Source: Salinisphaera shabanensis E1L3A
GTDB lineage: Bacteria > Pseudomonadota > Gammaproteobacteria > Nevskiales > Salinisphaeraceae
Direction of reading: 5' to 3'
Length of the DNA: 64,000 nt
Assembly: GCF_000215955.2 (NCBI RefSeq)
Contig: NZ_AFNV02000016.1
Span: 40,633-104,632, forward strand
Position numbers and translations under genes: made by a program. Positions 57,481 to 64,000 of the stretch are shown one piece after another. Every line of letters starts with the position of its first letter. Position 1 is the first letter of the stretch. Under the pieces are notes generated by a model. The model saw nothing but the letters and a program-made list of their open reading frames with translations. It ran no database searches and was not told the DNA's origin.

Positions 57481-58020
57481 CTATGTCTTGATCGGGTCGA
57501 GCAGGCCGTCGGCGTGCAGATCATCGCAGACATCCATGAATGCATCACGCAGCGTCTGTGGGTGATGCGCGGTCGGCACATTGACCGCGAGATGCAGGGT
57601 GCACATGAACGCACCGGTCAGGCCGGACTCGTAGGACTGGGCGCTGATTTCGATGACCTGCGTGCCCTGGTCGGTAAAGAAATCGAGCAACTCACCCAGA
57701 AGGCCGGGCTGTTGCGGGGCGACCACTTCGGCGGCATAGGGGCGAAAATCGGGCTGTGCTTCTGCCGGTCGTGAATGCTGGAACTGAACCGCCAGGCCGA
57801 GATGCTCGGCCAGGCCGGGCAACGCACTTTCCATCTTGCCCATCGCGCTCCAGTTGCCACGCAGCAGCATCGACGCAGAAAACTGGTCGCCCAGCGGGGT
57901 GATGCGGCATTCGCTGATTTCGCAGCCACGTCGGGCGATAGCGCCCACCAGGTCGCGCGCGAGCTTGTCGCGATTGCGGCCCAGCGCCACGATCGACAGA
58001 TGTTTCTTTATTTCCGGCAT
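57481..58020 (-). CDS. gcvR: glycine cleavage system transcriptional repressor GcvR-like (two ACT domains)
   Basis: The 179-residue protein has two ACT domains (about 8-75 and 95-170), with HLSIVALGRNRDKLARDLVGA and VVAPQQPGLLGELLDFFTDQ. GcvR binds glycine and antagonises GcvA in E. coli. Its setting beside bcp and divergent from dapA matches E. coli. Confidence 0.88.
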   Translation of the reverse strand: MPEIKKHLSIVALGRNRDKLARDLVGAIARRGCEISECRITPLGDQFSASMLLRGNWSAMGKMESALPGLAEHLGLAVQFQHSRPAEAQPDFRPYAAEVVAPQQPGLLGELLDFFTDQGTQVIEISAQSYESGLTGAFMCTLHLAVNVPTAHHPQTLRDAFMDVCDDLHADGLLDPIKT

Positions 58021-58134
58021 GAGCCTGACGTTGTCCTACAGCCGATGAGCGGTCGTAAAAGCCGGCTATGGTAGCACTACACGTTATCTGTTCACGTGGT
58101 TACAATGCGCGCCCAATCGCTGTAGGAGAGAACA

Positions 58135-59031
58135 GTGGCTCAGGCAAACGCACAACTGGGTGGCAGCATGGTGGCGATCGTCACACCCATGCATGCCGAC
58201 GGCAGTGTCGACTGGGACAGCTTCGAGAAGCTCATCGACTGGCATATCGCCGAGGGCACCGATGGCATCGTAGCGGTCGGCACCACGGGCGAATCAGCCA
58301 CGCTCGGCTTTTCCGAACATGATGAAGTCATCGAACGCACGGTCGAGCTGGTCGACAAGCGCGTACCCGTCATTGCCGGTACCGGCGGCAATGCCACCGA
58401 TGAAGCGATCCGCCTGACTCGCCACGCCAAGCGTGCGGGGGCCGATGCCTGCCTGCTCGTCTGTCCCTACTACAACAAGCCGACTCAGGAAGGCCTGTAC
58501 CGCCATTTCCACGCGATCGCGATGGCAGTGGATATCCCGCAGGTGCTTTATAACGTGCCCAGTCGTACGGGCGTCGATATGCTGCCCGAGACGGTCGCCC
58601 GCTTGGCGCCTATCGACAATATCGTCGCGCTCAAGGAAGCGAAGGGCTCGATCGAGCGAATTCATGCGCTGATCGAGGAAGTCGGCGACGGCATCGATAT
58701 CTTCTCGGGCGACGACGGTACCGCCATGGAATCGATGCTGGTCGGTGGCAAGGGCGATATTTCGGTCACCGCCAATGTGGCGCCTCGACTCATGCACGAA
58801 ATGTGTGCGGCGGCGGTTGCAGGCGATCGCGAGAAGGCCGAAAAGCTCGATGCACAGCTATACCCGTTGCACAGCGCTCTATTCCTTGAGCCCAATCCGA
58901 TTGCGGTCAAATGGGCGCTGTACCAGATGGGCTATATCGGGCCTGGGATTCGTTTGCCGATGACGCCGCTCGCGGATCACTTTCACGAGCCGGTGCGTGA
59001 TGCGTTAAAAGCGCTGGAGCTTATTCAGTAA
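58135..59031 (+). CDS. dapA: 4-hydroxy-tetrahydrodipicolinate synthase
   Basis: The 298-residue aldolase condenses pyruvate with aspartate semialdehyde for lysine and peptidoglycan. It has VGTTGESATL, LYNVPSRTGVDM (tyrosine about 139) and the Schiff-base lysine (about K167) in VALKEAKGSIER. The GTG start has AGGAG upstream. A TACAAT -10-like box at 58101-58106 may be its promoter, with a weak -35. The usual downstream neighbour bamC is displaced by the yjb cluster. Confidence 0.96.
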   Translation: MAQANAQLGGSMVAIVTPMHADGSVDWDSFEKLIDWHIAEGTDGIVAVGTTGESATLGFSEHDEVIERTVELVDKRVPVIAGTGGNATDEAIRLTRHAKRAGADACLLVCPYYNKPTQEGLYRHFHAIAMAVDIPQVLYNVPSRTGVDMLPETVARLAPIDNIVALKEAKGSIERIHALIEEVGDGIDIFSGDDGTAMESMLVGGKGDISVTANVAPRLMHEMCAAAVAGDREKAEKLDAQLYPLHSALFLEPNPIAVKWALYQMGYIGPGIRLPMTPLADHFHEPVRDALKALELIQ

Positions 59032-59055
59032 GTCGCGCGGTGTTTTCTTCGCGAT

Positions 59056-59084
59056 TTGTCATAGTGCTGGACCTCCCTTAAGGT
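59056..59084 (+). promoter_or_regulatory. possible promoter of the yjb cluster
   Basis: TTGTCA (59056-59061), a 17-nt spacer and TAAGGT (59079-59084). The -35 fits well and the -10 is weak, suggesting an activated promoter. Confidence 0.35.
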
Positions 59085-59104
59085 GAGGCAGTACGAAACC
59101 ATTT

Positions 59105-59120
59105 GAACCTCAAGAGGTTC
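59105..59120 (+). repeat. 16-bp inverted repeat in the yjbE leader
   Basis: GAACCTC and GAGGTTC are perfect arms around AA, 14 bases before the yjbE1 start. Candidate operator or leader hairpin. Confidence 0.45.
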
Positions 59121-59133
59121 TTGAAGAGCTATT

Positions 59134-59445
59134 ATGCGTAAGTTTTTGATCGCAATTGCATTGATCGCTTTTTCGACCCCGGGCGTGGTGCTTGCTCAGT
59201 CATCCGGCACGTCGGAAGGCTCCAGCACTAGCGGCGCGGGCTCTTCCACTAGTGGCGCGGTTTCCGGCGGTGGCGCTGCCGGCACCGGTGCTGCAGTGAC
59301 CAGTTCGGCCGTACTTGCCGGTGTGGGCGCTGCGGCCGTTGTGGGCGGCGCGCTCGCACTGTCCAACAGCGGCGGCGGAGACGACGATGACGAGAACGTA
59401 ACCACCGGTACTACCGGTACTACCGGCGCCGCGGGCACGAACTAG
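59134..59445 (+). CDS. yjbE: YjbE-like small secreted protein, first copy
   Basis: The 103-residue protein has a signal peptide ending VVLAQ (about 22), a Ser/Gly/Thr-rich stretch, a glycine- and alanine-rich hydrophobic segment (about 58-78), an acidic DDDDEN and a TGTTGTTGAAGTN end. E. coli YjbE likewise has a hydrophobic segment, GGGD and a TGTTTT-like tail. The yjbEFGH operon promotes extracellular polysaccharide production, but YjbE's own activity is unknown. Confidence 0.75.
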   Translation: MRKFLIAIALIAFSTPGVVLAQSSGTSEGSSTSGAGSSTSGAVSGGGAAGTGAAVTSSAVLAGVGAAAVVGGALALSNSGGGDDDDENVTTGTTGTTGAAGTN

Positions 59446-59538
59446 TGGGTGAATAGCCTGTTTATTTGCTTGCGTTTGCATACGCGAAGAGATAGATTGT
59501 GTCCAAGGCTATTAATTCGGCCGTTCACGGGAGTGATA

Positions 59539-59823
59539 ATGATGAAAAATATTCTTGCAGCGACTGCGATTGCGATGTTTGTGGCATCGCCGATGGCATT
59601 CGCTCAGTCGGGTAGTGGCTCTACGAGTAGTGGTTCGGCCAGTTCAGGTGTTGCAACCGGCGGTGCTGCCGGCGCTGGCGGCGCTGGCGTGATTGGCGCC
59701 ACGACTCTGGCCATCGTTGGTACGGCTGCGGTTGTCGGTGTTGTTGTTGCTGCTTCGAACAGCAGCAGTGATGATGACGAAAACATCACCGTGCCGACGG
59801 GTACCACAGGCACGACGCCTTAA
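59539..59823 (+). CDS. yjbE: YjbE-like small secreted protein, second copy
   Basis: The 94-residue paralogue of the preceding gene has a signal peptide (FVASPMAFAQ), Ser/Gly repeats, the hydrophobic segment TLAIVGTAAVVGVVVAASNS, then DDDENITVPTGTTGTTP. The tail pattern SNS-acidic-TGTTGT is shared with copy one. ATG 59539 follows GGGAG; an in-frame ATG at 59449 would add a 30-residue non-signal extension. Confidence 0.75.
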   Translation: MMKNILAATAIAMFVASPMAFAQSGSGSTSSGSASSGVATGGAAGAGGAGVIGATTLAIVGTAAVVGVVVAASNSSSDDDENITVPTGTTGTTP

Positions 59824-59832
59824 AGCGTTGAA

Positions 59833-60543
59833 ATGGATTGCCTAAAAAGGCTGTTCTTGAAAGGCCGCCTGAGGGCGGCTTTTCTATGTCTGCTCTTGTT
59901 GTTCGTTTCCGCGTTGATGATCGGATGCGCTGACGCGCGCCGTAACAGCCCGTTTGTTTCCACGTTTGCAACGTTCCTTCCGGGTGGCGGTGGCGATGTT
60001 GGAAAGCAAGCAGCAGCGATCCCTTATGCGTCGGTCGATTTGTCGATCGGGCGCGCCGGTGGTCTGCTTATCCTGGCCGAACTGACGGATGACCTGACGT
60101 TCTGGCAGTCGAGCACTCGTGAAACGATTGTCTTTCGCAAGGGCTATCTCGAATCAACGAGCGGGCTCTATGCGGATTTGCTCTATAGCCGAATGGGCGA
60201 TGCCGGCGACGAATCGCTTGTGCCCTGGGAAGCGGCACCGGGCGATGGTGCGTCGGCGCTAAATTACCGTGTCGAGCGTGGTTGGCGCGATGCGAAAGGG
60301 GTGACGCACGCGGCTGCGGGCCAGGCCAGTTTTGCATGTGCGGGGCAACCGGAAAGCAGAGACTTGCCGCTCACCACGATCGAATTGACGCGCTGTGTGG
60401 AAACGGTTGACTGGGTGAGCGGGGGGCAGACGCGATCGGTGGTCTGGCGCGATCCGGCAACTTACCGTATTTGGGCCGGCGACGTTGCGGCTTGGCCGGG
60501 CGGGTTGCGGGTCACCTGGGACGTTGCGCGACCTTGGTGGTAA
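59833..60543 (+). CDS. yjbF: YjbF/GfcB-like outer-membrane lipoprotein
   Basis: The 236-residue lipoprotein has a basic, Leu-rich signal with lipobox MIGC (C32). The YjbF/GfcB-type body follows: LLILAELTDDLTFWQSSTRE, VFRKGYLESTSGLYADLLYS and the C-terminal DPATYRIWAGDVAAWPGG. GfcB family members take part in capsule or exopolysaccharide export. The start region overlaps an intrinsic terminator and lacks a Shine-Dalgarno. Confidence 0.82.
   Translation: MDCLKRLFLKGRLRAAFLCLLLLFVSALMIGCADARRNSPFVSTFATFLPGGGGDVGKQAAAIPYASVDLSIGRAGGLLILAELTDDLTFWQSSTRETIVFRKGYLESTSGLYADLLYSRMGDAGDESLVPWEAAPGDGASALNYRVERGWRDAKGVTHAAAGQASFACAGQPESRDLPLTTIELTRCVETVDWVSGGQTRSVVWRDPATYRIWAGDVAAWPGGLRVTWDVARPWW
59860..59883 (+). 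terminator. intrinsic terminator inside the 5' end of yjbF
   Basis: AAAG-GCCGCC (59860-59869) pairs with GGCGGC-TTTT (59874-59883) around TGAG. It covers codons 10-17 of yjbF and would end most yjbE1-yjbE2 transcripts before yjbF. Confidence 0.65.
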
Positions 60544-60594
60544 CGCGAAGACATTAGGCGCGCAAAGCGCATAATTTTTGGGGAGAAGCAGGGC

Positions 60595-61413
60595 ATGCAA
60601 AGCCGCGTCAAGAACGCTGGACGCTATTGGCGGGCGCGTGGGGTGCTCGTAAGTAGCGTATTTGCAGCCTGTTTGCTCGCCGCTGCCCATGCGGGTGCCG
60701 CCGGTGTCGATGACTCGGCCGCCAGTGATGCATCGCAATCGGCGGGTTTCAGTACGGTGCTTGAGGCGTGGCTGGGATTTCCGGGCCTTGCGCAAAGTAG
60801 TACGCCGTACACGTATCTTCGTGCCACCCGCACCGCCGATAACGTCGAAGCAAAGCGCCAGGATTTGATTCGCGAGCTCGATGATTTGCGCTGGCGTCTG
60901 GACGGTCGTGGTTACGAGACCTTTGTACAGGCCGTGGATCAGTGGAAATCAACTCTGGCCGCATCCGGTGTTTCCCGGGAGCCGGGTGATTGGAGTCCGG
61001 CTTGGCTTATGACACATCCCCACCGCAACCCGCCGATCAGCCATGTGGCGGCGATCGGCGCATGCGACGTGCCCAACTGGGTCGAAGTCTGGTCTGGCCA
61101 AGGCGTGATACGCACGCCTTGGCATACGGGCATGACGCTCTCGCAGCTCACAAAGAACGACGTGATCGATTTGGATGGCATCAGTATCGTGAGCGTCGTT
61201 TCACCCACAGGCGAGGTGCAGCGCTTGGGTCAGGCCGCTTTCAACTATTCCGACAGTGAGTTGCTACCGGGCGCCCGCGTAGTTCTGCCGCTGCCGCTGG
61301 GCGGCGAAGCCTTTGCGTGGATCCGTGACACGACAGCGCAACTACTTGCGCACGCACCGGCGGGCGAGAACTGTAAAGAAATGAGATTTGCCGATATGGG
61401 AGCGTCGCAATGA
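60595..61413 (+). CDS. yjbG: YjbG/GfcC-like capsule biosynthesis protein
   Basis: The 272-residue periplasmic protein has a signal peptide (AACLLAAAHAGAA) and a GfcC-type body. A helical YETFVQAVDQWKSTL segment is followed by two beta-grasp-like parts with TPWHTGMTLSQL and ELLPGARVVLPLPLGG. GfcC/YjbG belongs to exopolysaccharide assembly. A GGGGAGAAG site precedes ATG 60595. Its stop overlaps the yjbH start by four bases. Confidence 0.8.
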   Translation: MQSRVKNAGRYWRARGVLVSSVFAACLLAAAHAGAAGVDDSAASDASQSAGFSTVLEAWLGFPGLAQSSTPYTYLRATRTADNVEAKRQDLIRELDDLRWRLDGRGYETFVQAVDQWKSTLAASGVSREPGDWSPAWLMTHPHRNPPISHVAAIGACDVPNWVEVWSGQGVIRTPWHTGMTLSQLTKNDVIDLDGISIVSVVSPTGEVQRLGQAAFNYSDSELLPGARVVLPLPLGGEAFAWIRDTTAQLLAHAPAGENCKEMRFADMGASQ

Positions 61414-63587
61414 GCGCCGAACTGACAGGCGTGTACCGCTTTCGGCGACGCGTCTGTGCGCTCTGCGGAACATTGTTGATTTGGCTGCCGGCTGCCCATG
61501 TGTGCGCACAGGAAGCCGAGACGTCGGAAGGTGAGGTTCCGCCAGTATTCCAGGCAGATTACGGTGGCGTTGGGCTGATGGAAACGCCGACAGCCCGGAT
61601 GGCACCGCTCGGCACCTTTTCATTCACGTACAGTGAAGTCGAGCCTTATACGAACTACGCATTCAGCTTTCAGCCGTTCGAATGGATGGAGGCCGGGTTT
61701 CGCTACACCCAGATCGAAAATCGGTTGTATGGGCGGGCGATCGCGGGCGATCGTGACTATCTGGATAAAGGCGTCGATCTGAAACTGTCGTTGGTCGACG
61801 AGCGAGCCTACGTGCCCGAGCTCGCGGTCGGGTTCCGCGACTTTGGCGGTACCGGGCTTTTCGGCAGCGAATACCTGGTCGCCAACAAGCGTTGGTACGA
61901 CTTCGATTTCAGTCTCGGGGTGGGCTGGGGCTATCTCGGTTCACGCGGCGATTTCAGTAACCCGTTCGGCGTTTTAGGCGAGCGCTACAAGGAACGCATC
62001 GACGAGGACACAGGCCAGGGCGGCGACTTCAATCTCAAGCAGCTTTTCTCCGGGCGGCCGAGCGTCTTCGGCGGTATTCAGTACCACACGCCGTTCGAAC
62101 CCCTGACGTTGCAAGTCGAATATGAAGGGAATGACTACGAAAGCGAACCGCTAGACAACCCGCAAGACCAGGACTCGCCTCTCAATATCGGCGCTCGATT
62201 CCAGGTCAATGACAACCTGACGCTTTCCGCGGCGTGGGAGCGGGGTAATACCGCAATGCTCGGCGCCACGTTGAGCGTCGGTTTGGCCACGCTCACGCAG
62301 ACGAAGAACGACCCTTCGCCGGTAGCGGTAGGTGAGCCGGCTGCCGCGCGCACCGAGCAGGGAGAGAGCTGGGACGACGCCGCGAAACAGTTATCGACGA
62401 ATGCAGGCATCGCAACGCGTCGCATTTCACGGGACGGTAATTCGCTCGTGGTCGAAGGGTCGCCAACCAAGTATCGGTCTATGCCGGAAGCCGAGTTGCG
62501 TGCGAATCGTATTCTTCATAATTTTGCGGACGCCGATATCGAACAGTTCCGCTATCGCTGGGTCGAGCGAGGCCTCGTTGCGCGCGAGGACAGTTTGCCG
62601 CGCGAGCCGCTGCCTGCCGATACGTTCATCGTTGAGCCCGGTAGTGTATTTAGCGAGCAGGATTATCGTTACGGCGTTGCCGCGGTGGCTGCATCGGCCA
62701 AGCGCTCGCGCCGGGATAGCGAACAACCGCTATACGACGATTTCGGCGATGTGTTCAGCTGGCGCCTGTCGCCGGGCTTGAGACAGAACTACGGTGGCCC
62801 GGACGGCTATCTTTACCAGGTGCTGGCCAAGCTCGACACGCAACTCAAGACAGACGATCACGGCTGGTTCTCCGGCACCCTCGGTTACACGCTGCTCGAT
62901 AACTTCGATAATTTCGACTACATCGCGGACTCTGATCTGCCGCGTGTACGGACGTTCGTTGCGCGCTATCTCGACGAAACCGAGCTTGGTATCTACAACC
63001 TTCAGTACACGCGCACTGCACGGTTGTCTGACAATTGGTTCGGCATGGCCTATGCCGGTTACCTTGAGCAGATGTATGCCGGTGCGGGTGGTGAGGTGAT
63101 GTACCGTCCGTTCAACAGTAACGTTGCCTTCGGCGTCGATGCGAACTGGGTTCGTCAACGTGATTTCGATACCCAGTTCGGTCTGCGCGACTATGAAACC
63201 TGGGTTGGCAACGCGACCGCGTATATCGATACCGGGTTCAAGGATGTGCTGGCGAAGGTCAGCGTTGGACGTTATCTGGCCAAGGACATCGGCACGACGC
63301 TCGATTTCTCGCGGCGTTTCGATTCGGGCGTTCGTCTGGGTGCGTTCGCAACCTTTACGGACGCAGGCGACGATTACGGCGAAGGTGGCTTCGACAAAGG
63401 CATTTATCTGAGCATGCCGCTCGATCTGTTCTTCAATAAGTCGTCGCGTAACTACGCGTCGGTCGGGTGGCAACCGCTCACCCGCGATGGCGGGGCGCAA
63501 CTGGCTCGTCGCTACTCGCTTTACGGTCTGACGGATATGCGCTCCATCGACGGCTATTGGGAAAGCTACGAAGACGTCCAGCGCTAA
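61410..63587 (+). CDS. yjbH: YjbH/GfcD-like outer-membrane beta-barrel protein
   Basis: The 725-residue protein has a signal peptide, then YGGVGLMETPTARMAPLGTF, a hallmark of YjbH/GfcD. A large series of amphipathic beta strands runs to the end. It has two barrel-like halves separated by a periplasmic-type region (about 300-420). It probably forms the outer-membrane exit for polysaccharide together with YjbF and YjbG. The start overlaps yjbG (ATGA). Confidence 0.87.
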   Translation: MSAELTGVYRFRRRVCALCGTLLIWLPAAHVCAQEAETSEGEVPPVFQADYGGVGLMETPTARMAPLGTFSFTYSEVEPYTNYAFSFQPFEWMEAGFRYTQIENRLYGRAIAGDRDYLDKGVDLKLSLVDERAYVPELAVGFRDFGGTGLFGSEYLVANKRWYDFDFSLGVGWGYLGSRGDFSNPFGVLGERYKERIDEDTGQGGDFNLKQLFSGRPSVFGGIQYHTPFEPLTLQVEYEGNDYESEPLDNPQDQDSPLNIGARFQVNDNLTLSAAWERGNTAMLGATLSVGLATLTQTKNDPSPVAVGEPAAARTEQGESWDDAAKQLSTNAGIATRRISRDGNSLVVEGSPTKYRSMPEAELRANRILHNFADADIEQFRYRWVERGLVAREDSLPREPLPADTFIVEPGSVFSEQDYRYGVAAVAASAKRSRRDSEQPLYDDFGDVFSWRLSPGLRQNYGGPDGYLYQVLAKLDTQLKTDDHGWFSGTLGYTLLDNFDNFDYIADSDLPRVRTFVARYLDETELGIYNLQYTRTARLSDNWFGMAYAGYLEQMYAGAGGEVMYRPFNSNVAFGVDANWVRQRDFDTQFGLRDYETWVGNATAYIDTGFKDVLAKVSVGRYLAKDIGTTLDFSRRFDSGVRLGAFATFTDAGDDYGEGGFDKGIYLSMPLDLFFNKSSRNYASVGWQPLTRDGGAQLARRYSLYGLTDMRSIDGYWESYEDVQR

Positions 63588-63593
63588 TTTTCC

Positions 63594-63629
63594 CGCCAAG
63601 CTTGCGTCGGCATGCTCAAGAGCTTGGCG
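63594..63629 (+). repeat. 9-bp inverted repeat after yjbH
   Basis: CGCCAAGCT (63594-63602) and AGCTTGGCG (63621-63629) are perfect arms with an 18-base loop and no T tract. Possible transcript 3' hairpin. Confidence 0.4.
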
Positions 63630-63698
63630 AATGGTAGGATGCGGCCAGCTGAATGCGCTTCCGGGCGCATGTGCAGCGATCGATTCAGTGGAGTGTCC

Positions 63699-63983
63699 GT
63701 GAAAAAATTGATTCTTCCCGTCTTCGCTTCGAGCCTGCTCGGGCTTGCTGCGTGCAGTACCACGCCGGCCTGTCTGAAGACGCAGCCTTATATGAGCGCG
63801 CAGTCATTCCCGCCCCTGAAGAGTCCGGCCGGACTGGATGCCCCGCAGCCGGATCCAAGTATGCGAATTCCGGATGTCGCTGCCGGGCCGGTCGGTTATT
63901 TCGATGAAATTCCTGCCGATCGCGATGCTGAAGATCCCGCCGCGCGCTGCTTGGTTACGCCACCGGCAATGACCAGCCGCTAG
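63699..63983 (+). CDS. mini-lipoprotein resembling the BamC N-terminal peptide
   Basis: The 94-residue lipoprotein has lipobox LAAC (C19), then an extended Pro-rich chain including FPPLKSPAGLDAPQPDPSMR and IPDVAAGPVG. The PLxxPAGL...IP pattern recalls the unstructured N-terminal part of BamC that lies along BamD. The helix-grip domains of BamC are missing. It sits where bamC follows dapA in other gammaproteobacteria, after the yjb insertion. GTG 63699 follows GGAG. Function is inference. Confidence 0.65.
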   Translation: MKKLILPVFASSLLGLAACSTTPACLKTQPYMSAQSFPPLKSPAGLDAPQPDPSMRIPDVAAGPVGYFDEIPADRDAEDPAARCLVTPPAMTSR

Positions 63984-64000
63984 GTGTGTAAACCCACCAG

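Noticed and set aside
58078..58106. dapA promoter as a separate feature
   Set aside because: TACAAT is good, but TACACG at the -35 position is too weak for a firm call; noted in the dapA entry instead.
59196..59481. Minus-strand frames opposite the first yjbE copy
   Set aside because: They arise from the Ser/Gly/Thr repeats and have no ribosome-binding site. The plus-strand frame has a signal peptide and a paralogue.

Overview
The window is a 64 kb, GC-rich, tightly packed chromosomal segment of a free-living gammaproteobacterium. It holds only core-type genes: there is no prophage, insertion sequence, CRISPR array or rRNA. Several gene orders are gammaproteobacterial hallmarks: initiator tRNA-rimP-nusA-infB-rbfA-truB-rpsO-pnp, smc-zipA-ligA, ubiG-mupP-yciK beside gyrA-serC-pheA-hisC-tyrA-aroA-cmk-rpsA-ihfB-lapA-lapB (the Pseudomonas order), bepA/perM, and bcp-gcvR/dapA. 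SMC-ScpAB instead of MukBEF, PhaR, GlcDEF and a two-copy yjbE cluster fit a marine or halophilic lineage such as Salinisphaera. That genus assignment is an impression from memory, not a computed result.

Layout. 1-9390: end of a CBS-domain gene, then tRNA-fMet and the translation/RNA operon through pnp. 9391-9810: a non-coding stretch holding a strong candidate small RNA on the minus strand. 9811-10946: phaR and dksA on the minus strand. 11093-13882: CbbY-like phosphatase, cysZ, a glycine-zipper lipoprotein and queF. 14049-21464: smc, zipA, ligA, a small lipoprotein and an unknown protein. 21534-24309: a TonB-dependent receptor, bolA-like and yciI-like genes on the minus strand. 24454-30459: Sua5/YciO protein, trpS, scpA, scpB, fpr, rluB and an EndoIII/MagIII-like glycosylase. 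30797-34306 (minus): yciK-like SDR, mupP, ubiG, mtaD. 34523-48610: gyrA, then serine, aromatic and histidine-type aminotransferase genes, cmk, rpsA, ihfB and lapAB. 48775-58020: bepA and perM (divergent), glcDEF, phoH, bcp, gcvR. 58135-63983: dapA, a yjbE-yjbE-yjbF-yjbG-yjbH exopolysaccharide cluster, and a mini-lipoprotein resembling the N-terminus of BamC.

How the genes work together. The first operon makes the initiator tRNA, initiation factor 2, transcription factor NusA, ribosome maturation factors, S15 and PNPase. The tRNA promoter has a GC-rich discriminator of the kind DksA/ppGpp controls, and dksA is in the window. SMC with ScpA/ScpB handles chromosome condensation, while ZipA and LigA serve division and replication. 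The gyrA-to-lapB block combines serine and aromatic synthesis, nucleotide supply, ribosomal protein S1, IHF and LPS regulation. MupP implies a peptidoglycan recycling route. GlcDEF oxidises glycolate.

The least ordinary items are: the approximately 90-nt RNA downstream of phaR, which exposes an anti-Shine-Dalgarno-like UCUCCUCC between two perfect hairpins; the structured rpsO leader with two mutually exclusive outer stems; the yjb cluster sitting in the usual dapA-bamC interval, with a terminator inside the yjbF start region; the BamC-like mini-lipoprotein; a TATAAT box placed so that yciO would be leaderless; and enzyme variants with altered key residues (IF-2 G4 motif, YciK-like SDR, MagIII-like glycosylase).
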